From positions 1 to 37,929 of the forward strand of contig DCQT01000081.1 of assembly GCA_002323535.1 (NCBI GenBank): 37,929 nucleotides of DNA, read 5' to 3'. This DNA is from Bacteriovoracaceae bacterium UBA1511. GTDB lineage: Bacteria > Bdellovibrionota > Bacteriovoracia > Bacteriovoracales > Bacteriovoracaceae. Made by a program: the position numbers and the translations under genes. The notes under the pieces are model-generated. The model saw only the letters and a list, made by a program, of their open reading frames with translations, was not told the DNA's origin and did not search any database. Shown one piece after another: positions 16,726 through 24,897 of the stretch (positions are counted from its first letter, which is position 1; every line of letters starts with the position of its first letter).

Positions 16726-17843
16726 TATTGAATCTTTTTACCCCTGGTCTTTTTAGGCTTTTCAATTATTTCACCTGTTTCTTGGTCGATCATTTCGTCA
16801 GCTGTTTCTGGAGCCTCTTTTGCTCCTTCCATAAGTCCATGCTTAACCAGAAGTTTATTTTTTATTTCCTCTACAAGTTTTGGGTTTTGCTCTAAGTATA
16901 CTTTAGAGTTTTCTCTTCCTTGCCCAATTTTATCTTCTCCATATGAGAACCATGCACCTGCTTTATTGATAATTTTTTCTTCTACTGCAAGGTCGAGGAG
17001 GTCTCCAATTTTTGAAATCCCTGTACCGTACATTATATCGAATTCAACAGATCTAAATGGAGGAGCAACTTTATTTTTGACTACTTTAATTCTAGTTCTA
17101 TTACCTATAATTGAGTCACCAGATTTAATTGCACCAATTTTTCTTATATCTACTCTTACTGAAGAATAAAATTTTAATGCGTTACCACCAGTTGTAGTTT
17201 CAGGGTTGCCAAACATTACGCCAATTTTCATACGAAGTTGATTGATGAAAATGACAGTACAATTTGATTTGGAAATTGAGCCTGTTAGTTTTCTTAATGC
17301 TTGTGACATAAGTCTAGCTTGAAGGCCCATGTGGCTGTCACCCATGTCACCTTCGATTTCAGCTCTTGGTGTTAAAGCTGCAACAGAGTCAATGATAAGT
17401 AAGTTCACTGCACCAGATCTAACTAGCATGTCTGCTATCTCAAGTGCCTGTTCTCCATTGTCAGGTTGCGATATTAATGTGTTTGGAATATCAACACCGA
17501 GTTTTGATGCATAATGTGTATCTAAAGCATGTTCAGCATCAACAAAAGCAACCGTACCACCCTCTTTTTGGCATTCTGCTGCTATGTGAAGTGTAAGAGT
17601 TGTTTTACCCGATGATTCTGGCCCATAAATTTCAACAATTCTTCCTTTTGGGATACCCCCCACACCGAGAGCAAGGTCTATACCAAGGCATCCTGTAGAT
17701 ATGGCCGGAACTTTTTCCGCGCTAATACTGTCACTGTCGAGTTTCATTATTGCGCCTTTACCAAATTGTTTTTCAATTGCTCCTAGCGCAATATCCAGTG
17801 CTTTCTTTTTGCTTTCTTGTTCTGATGCAGTTTTTTGTCCCAT
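16725..17843 (-). CDS. recA: Recombinase RecA
   Basis: DNA strand-exchange recombinase and SOS co-protease. 372 aa with Walker A GPESSGKTT (74-82), the loop L1/L2 region around 'QLRMKIGVMFGNPETTTGGN', and 'NKVAPPFRSVEFDIMYGTGIS' split after the conserved APPFR. The C-terminal tail ends RGKKIQ and is basic at its tip, unlike the acidic end of E. coli RecA. AAGGAG lies 6 bases before the ATG. A weak TTGCAG-17-TAAATA promoter can be drawn about 20-50 bases upstream. I could not find an E. coli-type SOS box, or the TTAC-N3-GTAA box reported for Bdellovibrio LexA, in the upstream region. Confidence 0.98.
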   Translation of the reverse strand: MGQKTASEQESKKKALDIALGAIEKQFGKGAIMKLDSDSISAEKVPAISTGCLGIDLALGVGGIPKGRIVEIYGPESSGKTTLTLHIAAECQKEGGTVAFVDAEHALDTHYASKLGVDIPNTLISQPDNGEQALEIADMLVRSGAVNLLIIDSVAALTPRAEIEGDMGDSHMGLQARLMSQALRKLTGSISKSNCTVIFINQLRMKIGVMFGNPETTTGGNALKFYSSVRVDIRKIGAIKSGDSIIGNRTRIKVVKNKVAPPFRSVEFDIMYGTGISKIGDLLDLAVEEKIINKAGAWFSYGEDKIGQGRENSKVYLEQNPKLVEEIKNKLLVKHGLMEGAKEAPETADEMIDQETGEIIEKPKKTRGKKIQ

Positions 17844-17966
17844 AAATTCTCCTTACCTGATTATTTAATTAACTTTTTCACTAACTGCAAACTAGTTTCT
17901 TTTTAGAGGTCACAAAAGCCATTGAAATCCTGTAGTCGCTCTCGCACATTTTTTGAAAAATAATTT

Positions 17967-17988
17967 GCGTAAGTAAAGCGTAAGTAAA
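17967..17988. repeat. Tandem 11-base repeat in the recA upstream region
   Basis: GCGTAAGTAAA occurs twice head to tail with no gap. The repeat lies 124 bases upstream of recA and about 145 bases upstream of the divergent gene at 18134. Identical spacing of one helical turn is what a dimeric or cooperative regulator site would look like; no regulator is known to me for it. Confidence 0.6.
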
Positions 17989-18031
17989 AAGTGGATACTA
18001 GTCAATAGTTATTTTTTTGCTTTTAAAACTT

Positions 18032-18130
18032 AGGAGGCTCTTTGGCGGTGATGTTTTATTCTACACCATTGAAGACGTAACTATGGGGATTTTGGATGGT
18101 AGCTTTGGCACTGTAATTGTTAGTAAGTGA
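18032..18130 (+). other. Cascade of two mini-ORFs ahead of the 18134 gene
   Basis: A strong SD, AGGAGG (18032-18037), precedes a 12-codon ORF beginning TTG at 18042 and stopping at 18080. Two bases later a 15-codon ORF starts at ATG 18083 and stops at 18130; three bases after that comes the ATG of the next gene, which has no good SD of its own. The second mini-ORF's frame is open back to 18002, giving up to 37 residues from TTG 18017. This may be a coupled leader or a small protein gene; coding status is unproven. Confidence 0.35.
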
Positions 18131-18133
18131 TGT

Positions 18134-19276
18134 ATGAGCTTTAAAGTACTTTCTATTTCTTTTATCTGCTGTCTCATGTGGCAGAGTTTGTCTTTGGCCA
18201 TAGAGGATGACTTTTTGACTGGAGCAATGAAAAGCTTGAAAAGCGGACCTAGTTCTAAGAGATCTGAGTGTAAAGACAGAAGTAATGATAAATCAAAATT
18301 AGTCTGTAAAGTGAATCCAACTTTTATTATGGATGGGACGAAACTTAGAAAGTTTAATCTAAGGGCATCTATCCTTAATGATGCATTTCCACATATGCTA
18401 GGCTTACAGCCCGACTGGATTCTTGCTCAAGGTACAAACGATATGGGTCTTACGCATGGGTTTAGTTTCTCTTCTGCGATGAAAATAGATGGGTGGAACG
18501 TAGTTCACTTAAAGCTTGATAAAAAACTTTTCACAGGTCATGACGAGGAAAAAAATAAGCAAAACTGGGAGCGATGGCGTAGAGCTGGTATATTGCCTGA
18601 AGATGCGCCTCGCTTAAGAGAGCAATTGTACACAGAGGAAGCAACCTACCTTCTTACTTGGCGTCACTTCATGAGAGATGGTGAAATATACTTTGATATT
18701 GGCATAGGAATTCAAGACCTGAATAGAACTCAAAATGAGGGGTTTCTTAATACAGCAGAGCAGCAACGTGATTGGCATAAATCTAGAGATAAAATTCCTG
18801 TTTATAATAACCCTACTGACCGAGATCCTAATATTGCCGAAGGGATTTCTCCTATTTTAAACCTCGCAATTGGGAAGGCATTGAGCTCTACCTTTATAAA
18901 AAATAACTGGGTTCGTTGTACGGGAGATATGGATTTAAATGGGTTTGTTTCATTAAGTGGTAATAAGGGTGCTAGCCTGGCGGGTGGCAGTGGTCTGGTG
19001 AGACTTGAGGGAAGCGCGATAGGGCATTTTTTAGATCGGTATATACTATCTTTGTTTGCTCAGGGGATGGGTGAATTAATTGCACATAGTGACGGTTCTC
19101 AATTAATGTTTGAAACATCTTTTGGAGTAGACTTTATGGAGGCGGTCTCATTGGGTTACAGGCAAAGATTTTTTAATGGAAGCCTTATTAACTATCAGAC
19201 CCATAATACTTTAGGGAAAGTTGATAACGGGCGTGTCGGGGAATTTTTCTTAAATATTAGCTTTGACCTTAAGTAA
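18134..19276 (+). CDS. Exported protein, predicted outer-membrane beta-barrel
   Basis: 380 aa with a signal peptide (about residues 1-23, ending LSLAIEDD). No family recognised. From about residue 90 the sequence alternates polar and hydrophobic residues in strand-length blocks with many Gly and aromatic positions, and ends 'GEFFLNISFDLK', consistent with a small outer-membrane barrel. 'GTNDMGLTHGFSFS' faintly recalls the N-terminal ND...T-G block of LpxR-type lipid A deacylases, but the histidine-containing second motif of LpxR is not evident, so I do not assign it. Translation is probably coupled to the mini-ORF stopping 3 bases upstream. It overlaps the end of convergent pgpA by 8 bases. 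Confidence 0.75.
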   Translation: MSFKVLSISFICCLMWQSLSLAIEDDFLTGAMKSLKSGPSSKRSECKDRSNDKSKLVCKVNPTFIMDGTKLRKFNLRASILNDAFPHMLGLQPDWILAQGTNDMGLTHGFSFSSAMKIDGWNVVHLKLDKKLFTGHDEEKNKQNWERWRRAGILPEDAPRLREQLYTEEATYLLTWRHFMRDGEIYFDIGIGIQDLNRTQNEGFLNTAEQQRDWHKSRDKIPVYNNPTDRDPNIAEGISPILNLAIGKALSSTFIKNNWVRCTGDMDLNGFVSLSGNKGASLAGGSGLVRLEGSAIGHFLDRYILSLFAQGMGELIAHSDGSQLMFETSFGVDFMEAVSLGYRQRFFNGSLINYQTHNTLGKVDNGRVGEFFLNISFDLK

Positions 19277-19763
19277 GTAAACCTGAAATGAAAAAAACTA
19301 ATTTGTATCCAATTATGCTAAGTATACCTGCTGCGATATCGTCTAATATTACTCCAAGGCCACCCTTGATATTATTATCTAACCAGTTAACCGGAAAGGG
19401 TTTGACGGCATCAAAGAGTCTGAAGAGAAGAAATGCTAAAGCTAAATGAATTAAGTTTGCACCGTCAATAAATGGTGCCATAAGGGAAAACCCTAAAGCC
19501 TCGTCAACAACAATCCAAGAAGCGTCTCCAACACCCTGTTTTTTTTGAGCAAAGTTTATTAAGAAAACAGACCCCAAAAATGCTATAATATAGAATGGAA
19601 TGACGAATACGGTAGGAACTTTTAGGTAACAAAAAAGCCAAACGAAAGGTGTGGTTACGAGAGTTCCCCAAGTTCCGGGTGCTTTAGGTAAAAACCCGGA
19701 GCCACATAGAGATAAAAAGAATATTTCTGGTTTTTTTAAACTAACCTTGTTTTCGTTATTCAT
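19269..19763 (-). CDS. pgpA: Phosphatidylglycerophosphatase A
   Basis: Inner-membrane phosphatase that makes phosphatidylglycerol from its phosphate. 164 aa, normal length, with the family N-terminal block 'GSGFLPKAPGTWGTLVTTP' (about residues 21-39), four hydrophobic helices, the conserved 'WIVVDEALGF' block (about residues 83-92) that supplies acidic metal ligands, 'FRLFDAVKPFP' and the C-terminal 'ILDDIAAGILS'. It is divergent from the gene at 19819 with only 55 bases between them, and its 3' end overlaps the gene at 18134. Confidence 0.94.
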   Translation of the reverse strand: MNNENKVSLKKPEIFFLSLCGSGFLPKAPGTWGTLVTTPFVWLFCYLKVPTVFVIPFYIIAFLGSVFLINFAQKKQGVGDASWIVVDEALGFSLMAPFIDGANLIHLALAFLLFRLFDAVKPFPVNWLDNNIKGGLGVILDDIAAGILSIIGYKLVFFISGLLT

Positions 19764-19818
19764 TGAAATTATATTAATTTATTCGAAGTTTTTTGAATAC
19801 TATAAAGTGAGTAGTGTT

Positions 19819-21033
19819 ATGGCCGATCAAGAGTACCTTGAAAAATATAAATTTGATTGGGATATGCTAAGTGTCGTGATTAACGGGCGTTCAGCCTTTG
19901 ACTCCCCTAGCTTTCTTGGAGAGGTAAGTAATAAAAAGATCGATACAAGTTTCCTCGAAGGATATGGTGCACTGAACAACGACCCCATTAAAAGGGCTGA
20001 GCTATTTGGTAACTTTCAGGAAGCCTTACAATTTATAAAAAGATATTTTTTGAAGGAGGGTAACAAAGAGTTTGGTCTCGATCTTGTTATACCAAATAGT
20101 ATCTTGATGATATCTGATGTCGCTCAGCTGACAGAAATACTTCAATCAAATGAAGATGAATACGATCAGACTACAAAAAACTGGGCCGATATAGTGCTAA
20201 AGGTTGTGCATACAATTCTACACGTCGATAAAGATTTAAGGTCAAACTATTTTAAGATAATTCAAACCCAAATTTTTGATAAGTTTTATCGGTATATGAA
20301 TCGAGATGCATCTAATAAACTTTTTTTGGGTGTGGGCGGCAATTGCGAGATTCCATTGATAGAATTTGATACAAAGGCGAAGAAAACTCGTGACAGTGTT
20401 ATTTTGAAATTACTTCATAAGGCAGAGAATGTAGCGGAAGAACTTTTTGACAGGGTAGGTTTGCGATTCATTGCCTCAACTAAAATAGATTGCTTAAAAA
20501 TAATAAATTTCCTTATTACAAACAATGTGATTGTTCCACAAAATATAAAACCAAGTCGATCAAATAATACGATGGTTGATCTGGTGAGGTTCCAAAAAAA
20601 TCTTCCAAGCCTTATTGAGTTTGCACAAAAAAATAACCTTAGAGAGGATAGATTTGCTGATGCACTAGAGAGGGAGCTTGATGAAGAGCTAAAGGAGTCT
20701 AACTCAGGTAATTCTCATAGCTCTGATAGCTATAGAGCAATTCAGTTCACCTGCAGGCAGCTGGTGAGATATGAGGACCCATTCGTATCTGAATTTAAAA
20801 AACTAAAAATTTTCATAAATAAAAATCACTCAAGCGATGAAATCTCTGAGATGATTAATAAGATCGATACTTCTAATTTAACTAGAGACATTGAATTCTT
20901 TTACCCTTATGAAGTGCAGATCATGGATGAAAAAAGTTATGATAACAATCTTCAAGGTGACGCTAGCCACAAAGAGTATAAGAAGTCGCAGATAATATCT
21001 GCTAGAAATAGACTTTTTCGAAATTTTATTTAA
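19819..21033 (+). CDS. RelA/SpoT-like nucleotidyltransferase-fold protein
   Basis: 404 aa. Residues about 188-390 can be laid by eye along the (p)ppGpp synthetase domain of RelA: 'KKTRDSVILKLLHKAEN' matches the ATP-binding R..SI..K region; 'ELFDRVGLRFIAS' matches DELFDVRAVRIVA with Asp211 as the metal ligand; 'SYRAIQF' (Tyr305) matches GYQSIHT; and 'YEVQIMD' (Glu365) then 'GDASHKEYKKS' (His384) match EIQIRT and AAHWKYK. The His of GYxSxH is Gln here. There is no recognisable HD hydrolase or TGS domain; the first 180 residues are helical and unassigned. An insert of about 55 residues lies between the two halves. I start at ATG 19819; the longer frame from 19651 only adds antisense pgpA sequence. 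Enzymatic ppGpp synthesis is inferred, not shown. Confidence 0.78.
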   Translation: MADQEYLEKYKFDWDMLSVVINGRSAFDSPSFLGEVSNKKIDTSFLEGYGALNNDPIKRAELFGNFQEALQFIKRYFLKEGNKEFGLDLVIPNSILMISDVAQLTEILQSNEDEYDQTTKNWADIVLKVVHTILHVDKDLRSNYFKIIQTQIFDKFYRYMNRDASNKLFLGVGGNCEIPLIEFDTKAKKTRDSVILKLLHKAENVAEELFDRVGLRFIASTKIDCLKIINFLITNNVIVPQNIKPSRSNNTMVDLVRFQKNLPSLIEFAQKNNLREDRFADALERELDEELKESNSGNSHSSDSYRAIQFTCRQLVRYEDPFVSEFKKLKIFINKNHSSDEISEMINKIDTSNLTRDIEFFYPYEVQIMDEKSYDNNLQGDASHKEYKKSQIISARNRLFRNFI

Positions 21034-21917
21034 CTTATAAAAGTGCTTATTTTTTCGTTCACTGTTTCATGAAAATCTACTTGCGGAACATGAGAGCCGT
21101 CTTTAATTAAGTAGAGGGAAGCCTTTTTTATATACTTTTCAAAAATGATCTGCCCCTCAATAGGAGCAATATTATCAGCGTCGCCTCCCATTATTAGCAC
21201 ATCATTTTTTACCAAGTGGAGCTTTGAGGACAAATTATGGTTTTTCATTTCTTCTATTAGTTTAAAAAAAAGATCAAAGCCTAGTTCTCCAATTTTTTTT
21301 GTATAATACATGACGAACTCATCGGTCACTTGCTTGGGGTTAAAGCCTCCGTCAAGTATCATTTTTCTAATTAGTTTTATTCTGTGAAGGTTCTCCCAAA
21401 ATTTCAATCCTAGTTTTTTGTTTGAACTTAGGATCTTCTTTACAGATGGAAAAATAAAGTAGCTCATATTTGTGTTAAACATATAATCCTGAGGTCTATA
21501 GGGACTTCCGGATATGAGGACTAGTTTGTCAACAAGGCTGTCAAAGGCGATTGCAATTTCTAAGGCGATGTTAACTCCCATGGAGTGCCCAATCAAGTGA
21601 GGTTTTTTTATATTTAGATAATCTAAAAGTAGCACAACATCTGTGGCAATGTTTTCAAAACTACATTCCGGTATTCCGCTGGGGTTCTTGGAACCAAAAT
21701 GCTCTCTGTAGTTCAATATTAGTAATGGGTAATCTTGATTTACAAAGTGGTCAATTTGAAATTGAAAATGTCGATTGTTACAAACCAGTCCATAGAGGAG
21801 TACGATGGGATTCTTCTTGGAATGGGAATTAAAATACTTGTACTCGATAGAGGTTTGGTTTTCTAAAACAACGCTGTCATAGTTAATTTCTTCAAAGTTA
21901 AAATTCATTTTCTTCAT
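21030..21917 (-). CDS. Alpha/beta-hydrolase fold protein
   Basis: 295 aa alpha/beta hydrolase. The nucleophile elbow GHSMG (Ser112) follows 'KKPHLI'; the acid is probably Asp246 or Asp248 in 'LIMGGDADNIAP', and the base His276 in 'KDGSHVPQVD', so the triad is complete. An oxyanion-type 'LYGLVCNNRHF' occurs near residue 41. No signal peptide. Substrate unknown: esterase, lipase or C-C hydrolase are all possible. It is the last gene of the six-gene minus-strand operon and overlaps the preceding gene by 20 bases; its stop overlaps the stop of the convergent RSH-like gene by 4 bases. Confidence 0.88.
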   Translation of the reverse strand: MKKMNFNFEEINYDSVVLENQTSIEYKYFNSHSKKNPIVLLYGLVCNNRHFQFQIDHFVNQDYPLLILNYREHFGSKNPSGIPECSFENIATDVVLLLDYLNIKKPHLIGHSMGVNIALEIAIAFDSLVDKLVLISGSPYRPQDYMFNTNMSYFIFPSVKKILSSNKKLGLKFWENLHRIKLIRKMILDGGFNPKQVTDEFVMYYTKKIGELGFDLFFKLIEEMKNHNLSSKLHLVKNDVLIMGGDADNIAPIEGQIIFEKYIKKASLYLIKDGSHVPQVDFHETVNEKISTFIS

Positions 21918-22329
21918 GGCTTATTATTTCATCTTCAATTTGCAGAATTAAATCAATTCTAGATGGTTCAGTTGTGCTTAGGTCTTTTTTTATATTAGTA
22001 ACTTCTTCGGATAAATTTTTAGACAAGTCAAAATCTTGTTTGAATTTACAGATTTTAATGATTGTTTCACCTACATTTATTTTATCACCGGGTGATAATA
22101 CTTTGGTGCCGAAAAAACCAACCCCATTTACAGTGAATTCTCGCGCATCATAAATAATAAATAATTTATTATTTAAAATTTTAAGGGTCAAAGAACTTCC
22201 ATTAAAAAACTCATCATAAATTGTTAGGAGTGAATTCCTAGTATCCCCAATTGTTATGCGGTCAAGAAGGAATTCATAGGTTCCTATAGAGTCAGTGTCG
22301 TTAGAGGCAATAATTTCAAAACTCACCAT
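21898..22329 (-). CDS. Degenerate FHA-domain protein
   Basis: 143 aa. About residues 22-95 follow the forkhead-associated beta-sandwich: 'FLLDRITIGDTRNSLLTIYD', then 'SLTLKILNNKLFIIYD', 'FTVNGVGFFGTKVLSPGD' and 'KINVGETIIKI'. FHA domains bind phosphothreonine peptides through G-R, S-x-x-H and N-G motifs. Here the G-R arginine is Asp (IGD) and the S-x-x-H histidine is absent, while the N-G turn remains, so phosphopeptide binding may be lost. A Glu/Lys-rich helical tail follows. I start at ATG 22329, 32 bases after the recG stop; a TTG at 22401 would overlap recG and add residues that are not FHA-like. Role unknown. Confidence 0.68.
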   Translation of the reverse strand: MVSFEIIASNDTDSIGTYEFLLDRITIGDTRNSLLTIYDEFFNGSSLTLKILNNKLFIIYDAREFTVNGVGFFGTKVLSPGDKINVGETIIKICKFKQDFDLSKNLSEEVTNIKKDLSTTEPSRIDLILQIEDEIISHEENEF

Positions 22330-22361
22330 AAGATAATTATAATTTGCTGTTTCAATAATTC

Positions 22362-24416
22362 TTAGACTGTAAATTCTTCCACTGTGAGATCTTTTGAACA
22401 AATAATACTTTGAAAATACTGTGGGTTATCCTTTTTTATTAGCTCAATAGTAGAAATAGATTCCTCAAGCAACTCTTGGTGCTTCGCTAAGTCCGCAATC
22501 TTTCTGTGTTTTTCACCAGACTGACTTGTGCCCAGCAGGTCACCTTCACCTCTTTGAAGTAAATCTTGCTCGGCAATTTTGAATCCATCAGAGTGCTCTT
22601 CTATTACTCTTAATCTTTCCATTGATTCATTTGAAATTTCTTTCTCTATAACCATAAAGAAGAAACCAGGTTTAGATCCTCGACCAACTCTTCCTCTCAA
22701 TTGGTGTAGTGATGATAAACCAAATCTCTCAGGGCCATAAACAATCATCGTTGTTGCATTTTCGACATCAATACCGACTTCAATCAAACTGGTTGAGACA
22801 AGTAAATCAATTTTTTTATTTTTAAAGTCTTTAAATATACTTTGTTTTTCTTCTGATTTTAATTTTCCATGTATGTAGGATGTTTTTACATTTGGAAAAA
22901 GTGCTTTGAACTTCAAGTAAATATTTTCGAGATTTTCAATCTCGATAGACTCAGACTCTTCAATCGCAGGAGCAACAACATATGCTTGCTCGCCCATCTC
23001 AAGCCTTGTCAATAGAAAACTCAAAAACTTATCCTTTGTATTTTTTGTTATGATTCTTGAAGGAATAGAGGATTTTCCGTTAGGCTTTTCGGATATTATG
23101 GAAATTTCTAAGTCACCAAACTTTGTTAGACTAAGAGACCTGGGAATTGGGGTTGCACTCATAATTAGAGTGTGTCCCGTTATTGATTTTTTGTTCAATG
23201 CAATTCGTTGATTAACTCCAAATTTATGTTGCTCATCAATTATTGATAAGCCAAGACGTTTGAAGTGCACACCCTCTTGGATCAGGGAATGAGTTCCTAC
23301 AATTAAATCGATATCACCTGTTTCAAGTCTCTGAGTTATATTATTTTTATCACTTTTTTTAAAACTACCAAGCAGTACTTCGACTTTTAAATTATCTTTG
23401 AAATAATTTTTTGCATTATTAAATAACTGAATGGCCAAGGACTCGGTGGGCGCCATCATAGCAACTTGAAAATGATTATGTATAATTATCCGGCTAGCAG
23501 CAAGAGCGACAGCTGTTTTTCCGCAGCCGACATCACCTTGAATTAATCGCGTCATTGAGTATGGAGAGTTAAAGTCGTCTAGAATTTCGTCTAGAACTTT
23601 TTTTTGGTCGTTTGTTAGAGAAAAATTAAAGGAGGTATGAAGCTCATTTTTTTTGTCCCTAGTGGTTTCAAATTTAAAATTATGTCTGTTTTGTTCTCTT
23701 TTAAATTTTCGCCTCTCAATCATTATTTGCTCGGTGTAAAACTCCTCTTTTATAATTCTATTCAATGCATCTTCTTCATTAAGAGGTTCTGGATCCTTTT
23801 CAATGCCGTGAACTTTTTGAAAGGCTTTTGATAGCGAAATAGGTTCGTCAGGGATGTTTAAAACAGAGTAAATATTGTGCCAGGAATCTCTAGGAATTTT
23901 ATTTAAAAGCTCATTAATACGATTACCGGGAACACTATTTACCGTGGGGTACTGTATAATTGAGTCACTATTATTAAGTTCCAGCTTTGGGTTGATGATT
24001 TGAACTCTGTCATTTGTTCTTTTTATAGGTCCATAGAAGTTAATTAATGTTCTTTCTTTTGACCTTAATGATTTTTCAATACTTGGATATGCGTTAAACC
24101 ATTTTAATTCAATGAGCTTTGATTCGGATTCAACTATTGCAGTCACATTTGAAAGAGGAACTCTATTTCGACCCTTTGCTCTAAAGTTTCTAAATGACCT
24201 TATACTTTTAATTATTCCTGAGGATGTATAGATGTCTCCATCATTGCAGTGTTGAATTTCATCTACAATGGATCTGCTTTTCAAAGGAATTATCCACAGA
24301 AGATCTTCAATTGTTCTTATTCCAGCTTCTGTTAGTTTCTTAATATATGCGGGTTCTTTTTTAGACTTAGTCTTTCGTAGTAAATCAAAAAGAGGAGCCT
24401 GCCAATTAAAAGACAT
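22362..24416 (-). CDS. recG: ATP-dependent DNA helicase RecG
   Basis: Superfamily 2 helicase that remodels stalled forks and branch-migrates Holliday junctions. 684 aa, typical length. Order: N-terminal wedge/OB region (about residues 20-150) with 'GIRTIEDLLWIIPLKSRSI'; helicase lobe 1 with Walker A GDVGCGKT (294-301), 'MAPTESLAIQ' and DEQH (394-397) followed by KFGVNQR; 'MSATPIPRSLSLT'; lobe 2 with 'LVSTSLIEVGIDVENATTMI' and 'QLRGRVGRG'; and a C-terminal 'LLQRGEGDLLGTSQSG' block, all RecG hallmarks. Its ATG overlaps the greA stop by one base (TAATG). Confidence 0.97.
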   Translation of the reverse strand: MSFNWQAPLFDLLRKTKSKKEPAYIKKLTEAGIRTIEDLLWIIPLKSRSIVDEIQHCNDGDIYTSSGIIKSIRSFRNFRAKGRNRVPLSNVTAIVESESKLIELKWFNAYPSIEKSLRSKERTLINFYGPIKRTNDRVQIINPKLELNNSDSIIQYPTVNSVPGNRINELLNKIPRDSWHNIYSVLNIPDEPISLSKAFQKVHGIEKDPEPLNEEDALNRIIKEEFYTEQIMIERRKFKREQNRHNFKFETTRDKKNELHTSFNFSLTNDQKKVLDEILDDFNSPYSMTRLIQGDVGCGKTAVALAASRIIIHNHFQVAMMAPTESLAIQLFNNAKNYFKDNLKVEVLLGSFKKSDKNNITQRLETGDIDLIVGTHSLIQEGVHFKRLGLSIIDEQHKFGVNQRIALNKKSITGHTLIMSATPIPRSLSLTKFGDLEISIISEKPNGKSSIPSRIITKNTKDKFLSFLLTRLEMGEQAYVVAPAIEESESIEIENLENIYLKFKALFPNVKTSYIHGKLKSEEKQSIFKDFKNKKIDLLVSTSLIEVGIDVENATTMIVYGPERFGLSSLHQLRGRVGRGSKPGFFFMVIEKEISNESMERLRVIEEHSDGFKIAEQDLLQRGEGDLLGTSQSGEKHRKIADLAKHQELLEESISTIELIKKDNPQYFQSIICSKDLTVEEFTV

Positions 24417-24895
24417 TACTCGTATTTAACCTCAAGTATCTCGTATTCAAGATCACCCTTAGGAGCTCGAACAACAATGGTGTCGCCTTCTTCTTTGCCA
24501 ATCAGGGCTTTTCCAAGAGGGCTTTTATAGCTTATTTTTCCATGCCGGTTATCACTTTCCTCATGGCCAACGATTTTATATTCGATTTCTTTGTCTTTCT
24601 CTTCATCATGTAAAAGAACAGTAGCACCAAAAACAACTTTGTCTTGGCCTTGAATTTTGGAGGTGTCTATAACGTTGCAATTTGCAACAATACCTTGCAG
24701 ATATGCGATCCTTCCTTCAAGGATAGATTGCTTTTCCTTCGCAGAGTGATATTCAGCATTTTCCTTTAAGTCACCAAGCTCTCTCGCCTCTTGAATTTTT
24801 ACTTTAATTTCTTCTCTGTCGACTTTGATAAGTTGGTCTAGTTCGTTGTCGATTTTTTGCTTTCCCTCTAAAGTTATAGGTTCTTTAAAGTCCAT
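24416..24895 (-). CDS. greA: Transcription elongation factor GreA
   Basis: Factor that enters the RNA polymerase secondary channel and stimulates cleavage of backtracked RNA. 159 aa: N-terminal antiparallel coiled coil (residues 1-77) with the acidic tip in 'ELGDLKENAEYHSAKEKQ', then an FKBP-like C-terminal domain with 'YKIVGHEESDNRHGKISYKS' and 'PLGKALIGKEEGDTIVVRAP'. The first of these contains the 'vG..e.d...g.IS..SPlg.aLig...Gd' family pattern. AAGGA lies 7 bases before the ATG. Coupled to recG downstream. Confidence 0.97.
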   Translation of the reverse strand: MDFKEPITLEGKQKIDNELDQLIKVDREEIKVKIQEARELGDLKENAEYHSAKEKQSILEGRIAYLQGIVANCNVIDTSKIQGQDKVVFGATVLLHDEEKDKEIEYKIVGHEESDNRHGKISYKSPLGKALIGKEEGDTIVVRAPKGDLEYEILEVKYE

Positions 24896-24897
24896 TT

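Noticed and set aside
17844..18000. SOS/LexA box upstream of recA
   Set aside because: Neither CTG-N10-CAG, GAAC-N4-GTTC nor TTAC-N3-GTAA occurs; TTACCTGATTA at the recA leader is only a near miss.
18134..19276. Assignment of the outer-membrane protein as an LpxR lipid A deacylase
   Set aside because: Only one short N-terminal block resembles LpxR; the second catalytic motif with its histidine could not be found.
19651..19818. N-terminal extension of the RSH-like protein with an apparent membrane helix
   Set aside because: The extension is antisense to the 5' end of pgpA and its apparent helix is by-product sequence. The ATG at 19819 lies just outside pgpA.
22330..22401. TTG start that would lengthen the FHA-like protein by 24 residues
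   Set aside because: It overlaps recG by 40 bases, has no SD, and adds sequence before the FHA pattern begins.
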